A stretch of 64,000 nucleotides of DNA from Flaccisagitta enflata (taxonomy: Eukaryota; Chaetognatha; Sagittoidea; Aphragmophora), in contig OZ231126.1 of the NCBI GenBank assembly GCA_965153355.1, positions 25,420,001 through 25,484,000 on the forward strand. The letters are read 5' to 3'. Shown in pieces: positions 1-13,274 of this stretch. Below the pieces are notes generated by a model, which was not told where the DNA came from, made no database searches, and saw nothing but the letters and a program-made list of their open reading frames with translations. Within the stretch, counting starts at the first letter, position 1, and every line of letters starts with the position of its first letter. Made by a program: the position numbers and the translations under genes.

Positions 1-4
1 CATT

Positions 5-65
<61 letters not shown>

Positions 66-77
66 CCATCATCAACA
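1..77. repeat. (CAT)n microsatellite
   Basis: Near-pure CAT/ATC trinucleotide array at the window edge, so its true length is unknown. The 160 bases after it hold nothing recognisable. Confidence 0.95.
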
Positions 78-239
78 CTCGTTTATCATAGCTGCCATGG
101 ATGAATAAATGATCTGACATGAAACAAGGCTGGCTTCATTGTACGCTAAATTTGCCGACGGCCCGAGGATTCTTTATTATGATGACTCTTTCATACTTAC
201 TTACTAATTCGTTAATATTCTGATTTTTGCAAGGGTATT

Positions 240-380
240 TTTGGTCGCGGACACACGACTCTTTACTATGATCGGTCGATCGGATATAAGGCCTTTTGGA
301 CGGGGAATCAAATCAAATCAGGCCTCTTAGACCCCAAATCAAGCCTATCAGACCCAAATTCGGACCTCTAAGACCTCTTT
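240..380 (-). repeat. Degenerate HP element end plus pyrimidine-rich tail
   Basis: A T-run is followed by an imperfect hairpin at 244-259 (arms GTCGCG and CACGAC around a GACA-like loop) and a CGGTCGATCGG stretch. This is the order seen at the hairpin end of the dispersed HP element elsewhere in the window. The rest of the element is not recognisable; 300-380 is a short AGGCCTCTTAGACC-like repeat. Confidence 0.4.
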
Positions 381-733
381 GTAGGGATGGTGTTCGATGG
401 TAATTGATGTAGGGGAAACATTTCAAAGGAGTGTTGGACTTTGGTCACGCTCGAGTCTGGTTGTTATTAGAATGAACTCCAACATTCTGAACTGAATATA
501 ATGGGAGATTATTGGGGAAAGCCAATTGGAATCATGAGAGATTATGGTACAGATGATCGGTAAGAGGGAAAGCCAATTGATCAACCAAGAGCCGGATGAT
601 TAGTTTCCTCACATAGAGATGCGTTGGACGCACCCACACAAATTAAATGCCTAAACAATGAAAACAAAATAAAATGAGGATTGGGTAATGGGGTGAAACC
701 AGAACGAGACCATTGGACATCCAAACAACACGA

Positions 734-924
<191 letters not shown>

Positions 925-1012
925 TAGACGCAAAAGCGAAAGATGGTCAGTGTTAGTTATGGCCATCCTCAGAAAGGGAGTTTGACTGCTGGAGAATGCA
1001 AATGACGCTACC

Positions 1013-1105
1013 GAGAATTGGTAGCTTATGCAATAGAGAATTCTCTATTGCGTCAAAATAGAAAAGACTTCTCTCATAACTGAGAATTCCTCTCTCTCTC
1101 TCTCC
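1013..1105. repeat. GAATTC-centred palindromes beside a CT array
   Basis: Positions 1030-1051 form a perfect 22-bp palindrome (GCAATAGAGAA and its complement). It lies next to a half copy of the GACGCTACCGAGAATT motif. At 1080-1105 the half palindrome CTGAGAATTC runs straight into a (CT)n stretch. The same motif recurs at 3,473-3,551. Confidence 0.75.
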
Positions 1106-1296
1106 TTTTTCTGCTCTGTCTCTTTCTTTCTTTCTTTTCTTCCTTTCTTTCTATCATTGTTTTTTCCTCTTTTTTTCTTTTTTCCTTCCCTCTTTCTTAC
1201 TTTCCTTTTTTCTTTCATTCATTCATTCTTTCTTTCTTTCTTTTTTTTCTTTTTTTCTTTCTTTCTTTCTTTCTTTCTCACTCACACACAATCACT

Positions 1297-1340
<44 letters not shown>
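1100..1340. repeat. Polypyrimidine tract ending in (CA)n
   Basis: CTTT/CTTTT-type pyrimidine tract of about 190 bp followed by a (CA)n array from about 1,300. Confidence 0.9.
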
Positions 1341-1342
<2 letters not shown>

Positions 1343-1344
1343 TA

Positions 1345-2030
1345 AAAAATTACACAATTACACAAGTACACAAGTACAATTAATTAAAGCCCAGAATAAC
1401 AGATGTTAGGGAAGCAATAAGTTGGATGGGTGCACTATGTTCTGAAAGCGACTCAAAATAGGACAAAAATCATTTAAATGATTTATTGTATCATAATACT
1501 GTAAAAATACAAAATCAATATAAAAAATATAATTTTTTGTAAAACAAGTCATTTTGTGAGGAAAAAAACATCATTTTTATCAAAAAACATACTGAAAATC
1601 TTTCTTTCATAAAAAACTAGATATCTATCTGGAAGTAATGTGTGAGTGAAGTAATTTATTGATTTTTTATTGATGTTTTAAACATTTATAGCATTATAAA
1701 TATTATATTTTAGCATTTCTAGCATTTCTAACATTTTTAGCATTTTTTATATCACTATGTCTTTTATGACAAAATTCAAATTTATCATATATTCATAAAT
1801 CATATGTATATTTGTAGATCTAAAATTTCTTTCTTCAACTTATGATAAAATTTTTTGATATATTCAAAATAATTATTATGATATAATATCGAAAATGAAT
1901 TTTTCTTTTAATCATTTAATTCTTTATTTCTAAACCATACAGACCATAGTGCCAAAGTGAGTTCAATCAATAAAGAACTTAATGAGATAAGCCACATTTC
2001 AAAAGTTGTATTTACATCATAATCATAAGA
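1345..2030. other. AT-rich sequence, nothing recognised
   Basis: Strongly AT-rich with short AGCATTTNTAACATTT-like repetition around 1,690-1,750. No coding frame, RNA gene or element ends seen. Confidence 0.5.
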
Positions 2031-2200
2031 TCTTCTTCTTCTTTTTCTCTTTTCTCCTTCTTCTTCTTCTTCTTCTTCTTCTTCTTCTTCTTCTTCTTCT
2101 TCTTCTTCTTCTTCTTTATATTCTTCTTCATCTTCTTCTTCTTCTTCTTCTTCTTCTCTTTTCTCCTCCTTCACCTCTTCTTCTACTCCTTGTTCACTTC
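2031..2200. repeat. (TTC)n microsatellite
   Basis: TTC/CTT trinucleotide array with minor interruptions; frames translate to poly-Leu or poly-Glu. Confidence 0.95.
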
Positions 2201-2290
2201 CTCTTGACCATTAATTCATCATCAACCTTTGAGAGTTAACTCTCAGAGGCCTGATGGAAGGCCCCATTTGATCCACTTATCACTAAACTT

Positions 2291-2544
2291 TTAGTTGTGT
2301 GCTACGAGAATTTACAACCTACTCAGTCCATCTGTCTGCAGGGCGGTCAGTTGGTCTATCTCATTTTTTGTAATTTAATATAAATTTAGGATTTTGCTCT
2401 ACATTGTGCACATGTTTAGTCACTCACATTTTTTTACGTTGTTTATTCTTTTAAGTCTCTGTTCCTGCCCAAATGGTCTGTGACCAAAATCAAAGCCACT
2501 TCCTATCTGCATGCAACTGGGGTAGCCGTGTATCTGGCCTTGTT
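2291..2544 (-). mobile_element. HP element, decayed full-length copy
   Basis: In reverse orientation it starts with a decayed hairpin end (TTAGTTGTGTGCTACGAG), continues through a GTCCATCTGTCTG-type segment and ends with the conserved GGGGTAGCCGTGTATCTGGC and CTTGTT. Order and length (about 250 bp) match the better preserved copies at 6,285, 11,633 and 31,606. Confidence 0.65.
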
Positions 2545-2559
2545 CATAGAATGAAACGA

Positions 2560-3347
2560 AATATCTGAATTTTCATAAAAAAGAAGATAACTGTTCTGCC
2601 ATTTTTGTGAAAAAAAATTCTATTTTCTCAGGAATCCATAAACCGATTGAGATGAGATTTTACACTGATAAACTTCTAAAAAAATGCCATCAAATGAGTC
2701 CATTCCCAGCATTTTGGCTTAACTAGAAGAAGAATTATGATTTCTGAATATTTGAATATTTCGATGGTTTTGAGTAGATACTTGTCATTTGTGACAAGAT
2801 AGGTCGACTTTTGAGGCCAATAGAGCCCTGGGACGCAAATGGACGCAGGCAAAACCATATATAGGCATGATGAGCACTCAAAATACTTCTAGTTAGTGGT
2901 AGTAGGAACAGTGGCAAGTGCCGGCGTTACTAGTTACAGCAAAGAATAGCTGAAAATTGCAAAAAAGAGAAGAAACACAAAAAAGGAGAGGTAAAAAGGG
3001 GGGTAAAATAAAGATTCGGTTGCTTAACGACATATACTCTAAAAAAGTATCCTTGGGGGGTCACATTGATGGATCAGTTGGTTTGAAACTCCTATCAGAA
3101 TGTGTAAAGTCTCTATTAAAAGAAAGGCTTAAAAAAATGGAAAAAATTGAAAAAACTGGAACAAGTGGGCTTTCAGAGGGGCCTGCTCGGACCCTACCAA
3201 GTGAAAATCGATTTTTCCTTTCGATATGAATTAATGAGATCATGTACTTGCCCAGTCTGTAACAAAAAAACGATTTTGAAAGAGTCACTTTTTGCCGATC
3301 TGGCAGATTAATAACCAAAAAATCCATTTTCTGGGAAGACAGTGGGG

Positions 3348-3350
<3 letters not shown>
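2560..3350. other. Unannotated sequence
   Basis: No gene recognised. A 90-codon frame at 2,957-3,229 is lysine-rich, lacks any known motif and has no visible splice context, so it is not called. Confidence 0.4.

Positions 3351-3419
<69 letters not shown>
3351..3419. repeat. (GA)n array fused to half a palindrome
   Basis: (GA)n runs directly into TTCTCAGTAGTGTCAA. That is the right half of the palindrome found intact at 3,473-3,504, with the left half replaced by GA repeats. Confidence 0.85.
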
Positions 3420-3421
<2 letters not shown>

Positions 3422-3472
3422 CTCAGTAGTGTCAATTATTAGATTCCAAATCATCACAATAGAGAATGGATA

Positions 3473-3551
3473 TTGACGCTACGGAGAATTCTCAGTAGCG
3501 TCAAAATGTGTAGTTGTCATTGTTGACGCTACCGAGAATTCTCGGTAGCGT
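3473..3551. repeat. Two long palindromes centred on GAATTC
   Basis: 3,526-3,551 is a perfect 26-bp palindrome (ACGCTACCGAGAA and its complement). 3,473-3,504 is a 32-bp near-palindrome of the same sequence with a mismatched pair. Both could form cruciforms. No gene lies close enough to suggest a terminator role. Confidence 0.85.
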
Positions 3552-3589
3552 TAGCCACTCCTCAGAAAGCATCACTGAAGTGGTAAGAC

Positions 3590-4062
3590 TGTCATTGGCC
3601 CATAAGGGACTGATAGCTTGTACTTTCAGGAAGGGATTTGGGCATTGAAGCTAGAAATGGGCCAATTGGCCATGTAGTGGAAATTTGGACCGCAAGGCGG
3701 GGATTTGTTATTTGGTGTTTGAGCTTTGAGGCTACGTTTGGAGCTTTCAGGCAGAGATTAGGTTTTGAAGGCTCACCTTTTGGCCTGAAGTCTAGGATTT
3801 AGTATTCACGACTAAGATCTAGGTATTTGGACAGATATTTTCGCCTCGAGATTATGGTTTAAACAAAGAGCTATATTTCAGGTCCAGAATTTTTTATTTG
3901 GGCACTGGAAACAAAATTTGGGCCTCACAATAGATATTTGAGATCTAACATTAAAATCCTAACCTGGGATAAAAGATTTGGGGCTTCAAGCCTGAGGGGA
4001 GGGGACTTGCCCGTATGTTAGAATGTTACAGGTTATCGGCCTTGTCGAAGCCGCTGCCCAAA
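3590..4062. mobile_element. Decayed G-rich foldback element with internal minisatellite
   Basis: The interior holds loosely repeated GGGATTTGRGCNTTGARGC units of about 20 bp. The right edge reads ATCGGCCTTGTCGAAGCCGC then TGCCC, a decayed form of the GGGCAGCGGCCCCAAAGGGCC terminus seen intact at 35,871-36,390. The left terminus is only weakly visible (ATTGGCCCATAAGGGAC). Confidence 0.45.
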
Positions 4063-4206
4063 AAAAGAAAGAGAGATTGTAAAGTTTCCTGTTTTTGCTG
4101 AGATATTCGGCTTCGGTTCTGCGGCTGTCGTGAGACTTGGTGATTAATGACGCCTCAGGGACGAGAAAAACTTCGCGCTCCTCATCAAACACAAGAATTC
4201 AATTTC

Positions 4207-5589
<1,383 letters not shown>

Positions 5590-6030
5590 TGTCACGGCAT
5601 CTATGGCACTCAAACAAGGACATGAAGTACAACGGATGACGCCTCTAATCACAGCATCAACGACAATCAAACAAGGACAGGAAGTACAACAGATAATGCA
5701 AAGAGTCACGGCATCTAGTCACAGCATCAACGAAATTTGAGGACATGAAGTAAAATGGATCTTTACTTGCATTGAGTCGTGGCATCTACACCATTTAAGC
5801 AAGGACATAAATGTGAATTGGATTATGCGTCTAATCGCAGCATCAACGACTATCAAACACGACATGAAGCAGAATAGATCTCGCATTGAATCACGGTATT
5901 AACAACAATCAATCAGGGACAAAAAAGTCAAGTGGTTCATGCATTTATTCAAACAAGGATTAGAACGGAGTCTTGGAAGCTAAGGTCACAAAAAGGACTA
6001 AAAATACAATGGACCAATCGTTCAGTCACC
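5590..6030. repeat. Degenerate tandem repeat, about 70-bp unit
   Basis: Recurring phrases CACGGCATCTA, CATCAACGACAATCAAACA and AAGGACATGAAGTACAA return at roughly 65-75 bp with heavy decay. Confidence 0.6.
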
Positions 6031-6031
6031 G

Positions 6032-6285
6032 AATCTTGAGGGTAGCAGCAGGGATTATCCCGAGAGTGGCTCTATAAGTAATCAGATTTCAAATTTAATA
6101 AAAAAAAATAATTATTCCAATTTCACTTCCCATGGCTATTGTGATGATCTTGGTTAAATGCGGAACTGGTTGATGTCACAACTGCAACGGAAACGATGAA
6201 GAAGAACGTCATTCGGTTTCCACCCTCACTCGGTGTAGTTCGTCCCACAGTGCAGCGATCATTACAGATTTACTATGATGCATTA
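6032..6285. repeat. 254-bp direct repeat, copy 1
   Basis: Near-identical to 11,848-12,097 (from ATCTTGAGGGTAGCAGCAGG to TACTATGATGCATTA). An HP element abuts its right end here, while at the second copy an HP element abuts the left end. Its last 36 bases also form the left edge of copy B at 45,482. Confidence 0.9.
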
Positions 6286-6499
6286 ACAAGGCCGGATACA
6301 CGGCTACCCCAGTCGCGTGCGAGTGGGCAGGGGCCTCAATTGAGGTCACCAGATCATTTGGGCAGGTGCAGTGAGAAAAAAAAAACCAAAAACCCCAAAA
6401 AAGTAAAGTGTGACCAACAGACGGACGGACGGACGGACCAACGGACGGACCGACGGACCGACAAAGCGGGGTGTAGAGTCGCGTAGCACGCGACTAAAA
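6285..6499 (+). mobile_element. HP element, well preserved
   Basis: Starts AACAAGGCCGGATACACGGC, has a GGGCAGGGGCC motif, an A-rich centre, a variable (GGAC)n stretch, then AAAGCGGGGTGTAG. It ends in a perfect hairpin at 6,477-6,495 (arms AGTCGCGT and ACGCGACT, loop AGC) followed by A5. No coding capacity and no pol III boxes seen. The class is unresolved: a hairpin end without obvious long target duplications recalls Helitrons, but the canonical CTRR spacing is not met. Confidence 0.8.
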
Positions 6500-6584
6500 A
6501 GACAGTTATTTCAATTCATTCCTACGCCCTCATTTTATTGATCTGCTTAAAATCCTTTTAGGTAGTAACAGTATATCAAATTAC

Positions 6585-6788
6585 CTACTCAGCAAAAAAT
6601 CAGAACTCAAAAATGTTATTTTTTGAGCCCGTGGCATCACTTTTTCTGAAAAAACATCAAGCAAAAAAGAGAGGAAAAAAGCCTCATCTTTACAACTTTC
6701 TGAAATTCATTTTGACAGCTATTACAAAAAATGATACTATGGGCGCAAAAATCAACTTTTATGAGTTCTGATTTTTTTGCTGAGTAGG
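6585..6788. mobile_element. MITE with about 55-bp terminal inverted repeats
   Basis: The left end CTACTCAGCAAAAAATCAGA continues into a GGGC-containing segment. The right end is its reverse complement with a few mismatches, ending TTTGCTGAGTAG. About 204 bp, non-coding. A solo right half lies at 6,921-6,978. Confidence 0.7.
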
Positions 6789-6920
6789 AAATTCGACATA
6801 CTATGAACTCTTAAAAAGATTTGTGGCCATTTAAAAAAAATAAGCGCGCAGTAACAATTGTAAGTCAAGTAAAGATATTAATCAGTGGGCAAATCATTAT
6901 CTGACTAATTTCACAAAAAA

Positions 6921-6978
6921 TGATGCTGTGGGCACAAGAATCAACTTTTTTGAGTTCCGATTTTTTTGCTGAGTCACA
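6921..6978. mobile_element. Solo end of the 6,585 MITE family
   Basis: GATGCTGTGGGCACAAGAAT followed by TTTTTTTGCTGAGT repeats the right terminus of the neighbouring MITE. Confidence 0.6.
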
Positions 6979-7289
6979 AATTTGTCATTTTATTACCACC
7001 TCAAAGGATTTCAAGTTATTCAAAAAAATGGGCTTGTAGCAGTATTTTGAAAATCACTGTCTTTTTTTTTTTTTTGGCCATAGTTATTTCTAAAATGACC
7101 GACGAAAATTTCTGATGACATATTTTGACATATTAACTTTTGACATATTAACTTTTGAAGCTTACAGCCCAGGCGGAACATCAGATGAAGTACTAGCAAA
7201 AAACGAAATCCCTCACTATATCTATTTTTGTTCAGTAAATGTGTTTTCTCCTCAAGTGGGCGTAAAATTTTGTCTTCGGCAGTTCCACA

Positions 7290-7650
7290 CCAAATTGTCC
7301 TTCCATGTTGCGTCACGCTAGTTTGTACCAAGCTGTACTGCACACACCGTGCTACAACAAATTGACTTGTTGTATCCCACCATGTTGTACTGCGCCGACA
7401 TGTGCTACGTTATGTTATACCACACCAAATCGTCCCCTGCAATGTCGTATGCAGCATATTGTGTCGCAATCTGTTTTACCACTCCATGTTGCTCTGCGCA
7501 GACATGTACTACGTTATGTTGTACTATACCAAATTGTCTCGTGCAATGTTGTATGCAGCATATTGTGTCGCGATCTGTTGAACTACTCCATGTCGTACTG
7601 CGCTGACATATACTACGTTATGTGGTACCACACCAAATTGTCCTGCGCTA
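7290..7650. repeat. 104-bp minisatellite, about 3.4 copies
   Basis: CATG(T)TGTACTGCGC(C)GACATG recurs at 7,381, 7,485 and 7,589, a regular 104-bp spacing. Each unit carries ACCACACCAAATTGTC and GTATGCAGCATATTGTGTCG. The period is not a multiple of 3, so the long frames across it are not repeat-coding proteins. Confidence 0.85.
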
Positions 7651-7659
7651 TTTTTGCCA

Positions 7660-10030
7660 CGCGCGCGATAAAGCGCGTCAGCGTTATCATAATAGAACTC
7701 AATTAGCATAAAAGTGGAACTAAATGTCATTTCTTTATTGAAAGAGCGGCTGATCTTTCTTACGCGCTTTTATCATTTTAAGTTAACTGTGCACATTTGT
7801 ATCCCGACTTATTATTGAACTTTCTGTCAATAAAAACTGACATTTTGCATGGGCAGACCGAAAGTCGATGGCGCTTTTCAAAAACGATGGATAATTAAGG
7901 GACTCATTTGGTCAGTGGACAAAACACTATCTAGATGTCTATAAATCGTTATCTATATAGGCTAATGTCACAATCTCTTTTCGACGTGAGAACCCGACTT
8001 ACCACCACGTTATCAGTGTTTCCGCAATGTCTATTGCATTGTGACAAAATTTTATAGTTTGATGACCTACCTAACTACCAGGATTATCTTGCCAAACCAT
8101 TTTTTGTGACCACCCCTACCCCTAGGAGGCCTAAAAATAAGGTCAAAATGGCCACATTGGCATGTCCGGATTTTGTCCGGACAAGCAGATAACAAGCAAA
8201 CCCTATCAAAAAATAGATTATCTGATCATTTCTCAGCTTTTAATCAGTTGTCATCGATCCAATATGATGTACAAAAAATTTCATCCCACTGCGCAAATTT
8301 TCAGTTGTTCAAATATCATATTATTATCAAATTTTGATACTTCTAACTGTTTCGCCTTTTCATGGCAAAATCTGAGTATGCCAATTATCTTTTTTTAAAA
8401 CACTATCAATTCTCAAAGCTTATCTCTTTTCAGGTTTCTATTTAATAGTGGACTACTTGAAGGACATATACTCCAAATTTCATGCCACTGTGACGCCCCA
8501 ATCCCGCGTAATGACACTTTTCTCCAAGCGTGATTATTCCGCACACCCCCCCAGCTCTTCTGTCACGCTCATGTCACGCTTAAAGTCTGTCACTGTCACG
8601 CCATTGTGAAACTGATGATGGAAATTTGAATGACACGATGAGAAAGAGCATGAAATTTTACCTCTACACTGAAAATTTCAGGTCTTAACTCCCGGGCATT
8701 CAGCCATAATGAAATTTTCAATGTGATTGGTTGGTAAATTGTTGCAGAATAATCACGCTTCACGATGAATCTTCGTAGTTAATTCTTTGTTATCAGCGCA
8801 TGTATGCACTCCCAGCAAAATGGTATTGCAAAAAAATCATGAAATGCCCATATCTTGGAAACCCTTTGAGAGAGACTAAAGATTTCTTGCATGGATCAGT
8901 ACTGTACTGAAACGATTACAAACAGAGCTTTTGGTGCATCTCGGACACATCTAACCAACCCAACCAGCCCAGCCAGCCTTCCACCCAAAAAATAAAAAAA
9001 CGGCATAACTTCTAAAGTATTTGTCCGATTTGGCTGAAATTTTGCACATTTGTCCTTTCAGAGAATGCCCACTTAAATTGATCATTGGAGGAATATTTAG
9101 TTAATTTTTGCCAACTGGCCCGACCGGCCAAAAAAGCTGCTTATAGAGAATTTTCAAAAAAATTGAAATCTTGATTTTTTTTTCAGCAGAATTGGGTCCA
9201 ATTGAATTCTTGAACTGTGATTTAGTCAAATATTCACATTTTTTGGGTTTTGCTGGCTATAACAACTCAATTTTTGCTTATTTTCGATCATTATTTGTTG
9301 CATTTCAGCCTAATTTACATGAAAATCGAGGATCAGTAACAAAATTCAGTTTTTGAGCCATGTTCATATTGACATAAGCTATCTGATTATGAATGTTTTT
9401 GTCAAATTTTCTCAATTTTGAAATTGACCTTTTTCGCTATCTCGCAAAAAAGAGATTATAGAAACAGCCTATATGTCGTTAGTATTGATCCAACTTACTG
9501 GTAATAATAAAAAAATTGTTTGCAACAATCAGTTGTTAAAATTACAGCAAGCTGTAATTAACAAAATGTTGTATACAACAACTGAGTATTTGAAGTAATT
9601 ACAGCCTGCTGTATTGCTACAATTCTATAACTTTACAGTCAGGTGTTATTTCAACCATAAGTTGTTTTAATGGAAAAAAGTCGAATTACGTAATTCGACT
9701 TTTTGAAACCTAGGAGAAAAATGAAGTTTTCCATTTTAAGGTTGCGGCAATTTCTGAAAGTTGGGTATTTTTGGTGCTGGGAGTATACATCTTTTGATAT
9801 TCATAGCTAACAAAGAGCTAATTTTTTCTTTCGAATGGCGCCAACCAAAAGTCTCTACGATTAATAATTTTGGTGTTTTGAATTTTTCAATATTTTTTTA
9901 TTTTTTCACATTTTTGAAAAATCGATTTTTGTCATTGATCCAAATTTGCAGCCCTAGGTAACAAAGGAAAAGAATAAATCTATTACGCAAATTGACTCCA
10001 ATTTTTATGACGCTAGCTTTGGCGTTTTAA
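7660..10030. other. AT-rich sequence without recognised genes
   Basis: No convincing coding frame, RNA gene or paired element ends found over 2.4 kb. Around 9,500-9,670 there are small inverted motifs (TTACAGCAAGCTGTAA and TTACAGCCTGCTGTA). Homopolymer A/T runs are frequent. Confidence 0.4.
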
Positions 10031-10039
10031 TCTGCTTGA

Positions 10040-10737
<698 letters not shown>

Positions 10738-10744
10738 AAAACAT

Positions 10745-11630
10745 AACAGTAGCGACAAAAAATTTGATACAAAACTTATGGGCACAATCCATTGATTTTT
10801 TACAACTTTGGGTAATATTCAATATCAAACAAAGTATTATTTCAAAATTTATTGAAAGTACTTCAAAAGCTGACTTTGTGCGGGTTGGTCGGTCCTTTGG
10901 TTTGACCTCAGTATTGAGTTAATCTGCGGAGGCTATAATTTTACTACTCTGGATTTGAATTTATATCAAAAAACTTTGCATCTGTTTTTCACTACTCCAG
11001 CTTGAATTACCTTTAAAAAACCTAAAAATCTACAATTTCAAAATACAATAGGTTAGCAGATGAAATAATGGACCAAATATAAGCCTGACACAGCAGCACT
11101 AAGATCCAGGGAGAAAAAATGATGAACTGAAGGATTTATAGATAAAATTCTCCCAAAAGGATAATCCTTTGACTAACATGATTAAGATCATTACTGTGCC
11201 TAAACAAAAAGAGCAAAAAACCTCCACAAGGTCAGCTTTTGAAGCTCTTTGGAAGATTTTTCAAAAAAGATTCATTTGGGTATTGATAAAATACTTTAGA
11301 TTAGCCATATATGCATACAAGATGGAGATCAACTTTGTATCAAATTTTCTGTTGCTACTGTTACTCAAAGACCAAGAGGAAGAAGAGACACAGAGAGACA
11401 GAGATTGAATAACAAAAACAGTCAAGCAATCAACCAGACATCATAAGATGCACACACAAAAAAACATGCAAAGAGAGAGAAAAAGACCCATTTACGACTT
11501 TTTTCCAGTCGGCGAGAGCCGCCTTTATTAGTACAATATTTAGTTAATTATCACCAAGTTGGATCAAAGTTAATGGTATGATATATACACATATAGCGTT
11601 TTCTCTAATGACTGTTTAATCATACCTGAA
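10745..11630. other. Unannotated sequence
   Basis: No gene recognised. A 79-codon frame at 11,169-11,408 has no motif and ends in a GA-rich tail. Confidence 0.4.
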
Positions 11631-11632
11631 AT

Positions 11633-11848
11633 AACAAGGCCGGATACACGGCTCCCAAGTCGCCTACGGGTGGGCAGGGGCCGTATTTGAGGTCCCTTGA
11701 TCACTTGGGCAGGAGCAGTGAGGCCAAAGACCGCAAAAAAAACAAAAAAACTAAAGTGTGACGGACCAAAGGACGGACAGACCGACGGACGGACGGACCG
11801 ACGGACCTACAAAGCGGGGTGTAGAGTCGTGTAGCACGCGACTAAAAA
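11633..11848 (+). mobile_element. HP element
   Basis: AACAAGGCCGGATACACGGC start, (GGAC)n interior, AAAGCGGGGTGTAG, then hairpin 11,825-11,843 (arms AGTCGTGT and ACGCGACT, one G-T pair) and an A-run. It abuts the second copy of the 254-bp direct repeat. Confidence 0.8.
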
Positions 11849-12097
11849 ATCTTGAGGGTAGCAGCAGGGACTATCCCGAGAGTGGCTCGATAAGTAATCA
11901 GATTTCAAATTGAAAAAAAAATTATTCCAATTTCACTTCCCATGGCTATTGTGATGATTTTGGTTAAATGCGAATCCTGGCGGATGTCACAACTGCAACG
12001 GAAACGATGAAGAAAAACGTCATTCGGTCTCCACCCTCACTCGGTGTAGTTCGTCCCACAGTGCAGCGATCATTGCAGATTTACTATGATGCATTAA
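11848..12097. repeat. 254-bp direct repeat, copy 2
   Basis: Near-identical to 6,032-6,285. The long duplication shared with copy B begins inside it, at about 12,063. Confidence 0.9.
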
Positions 12098-12502
12098 AAA
12101 AACTTACCCAATATGTCATCAATTTCTCCTTTTAATGAAGAAGCATTATTCCCCCTCAGATAAGATAACTTTATATAGTTCTTTGTGGTATTTCATTATT
12201 TAATCAACTGAACTGCAAACCTACCGACCTATTGAAAAAATGGAATTCAGTAATTAACGTCGAAAAGAACGAGGCTCCCTCAGAGAGAAAGAGAGAGAGA
12301 GAGATGTATCAATGTGTGTTTTATTATGACTTTGATGAAGTTCTACTTTTTAAAGAAACAATACTTAATGTCATTTTAATTGCTTTTCTGAGTTCCACCT
12401 CCTGTCTGTTATGAACGATCAGCCATTGGACCTGACACGACTTAGCCCTTGTTATGACAGCTTTTCCCTTTGCATTGTAGCGATCTCTCTCCGTGTGTTC
12501 TT

Positions 12503-12507
<5 letters not shown>

Positions 12508-12588
<81 letters not shown>
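12508..12588. repeat. (TG)n microsatellite
   Basis: Pure TG array; the equivalent in copy B (45,927-46,189) is about three times longer. Confidence 0.95.
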
Positions 12589-12592
<4 letters not shown>

Positions 12593-12837
12593 CGGCGGAT
12601 TGATATTGGTGGAACCTTGCATACAAAAAAGTGTGTGTGTGTGTGTGATCACGACTTGGGTAGCATTGTATTTGGTCTCGTTTAAGAACTGATTTGTCAA
12701 ATATACAGTTAAATCTCTCTCTAGTGGATTTAAAGGGACAGACTAATTCAATCTATCATAGGCGGGATTCCTTATGAGCTGATACAAGAAAAAAAACATA
12801 CAAGTTCAAGGGAATTCCGAGCGGTTTTTGCATTACT

Positions 12838-12890
12838 GCTCCTGCCCATTCGTCCGCGACTGGATTGCCGTGTATCCGGCCTTGTTGTGT
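12838..12890 (-). mobile_element. HP element fragment (non-hairpin end)
   Basis: TGCTCCTGCCCATTCG followed by CGCGACTGGATTGCCG and TGTATCCGGCCTTGTT, the conserved end of the HP element. The hairpin end is missing. Confidence 0.65.
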
Positions 12891-12948
12891 TTGCTTCAGC
12901 ATGGCGCGTCTAAACTATGGTCGGTTTGCAAATGTCTTCAACTTTGTT

Positions 12949-12955
<7 letters not shown>

Positions 12956-13030
<75 letters not shown>

Positions 13031-13220
13031 CATTTGTTTATGTGTCTATTTGTCCTGTTTTGGTTGGAAATATGCTGTTGCTTTTGTGTTTTTTCTCTGT
13101 CTTTGTCTTTGTCTTTCTGTCTTTCTGTCATTTCTGCCTCGTTCTTTCAATACTATTGAATCAATAGTGATCATTTTACGTCAGTCCCTCTGTCTCTCTA
13201 TTTGAGTTAGGTCATCTGTC

Positions 13221-13273
<53 letters not shown>

Positions 13274-13274
13274 A
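12956..13274. repeat. (TG)n, (TCTG)n and (CT)n cluster
   Basis: TG array at 12,956-13,029; a unique segment; then TCTG and CT repeats to 13,274. Corresponds to 46,455-46,760 in copy B. Confidence 0.9.

Noticed and set aside
7305-7706. 133-codon Cys/Tyr-rich frame resembling a cysteine-rich secreted protein
   Set aside because: It reads across the 104-bp minisatellite, whose period shifts the frame each unit, so the protein shows no true repeat; chance openness.
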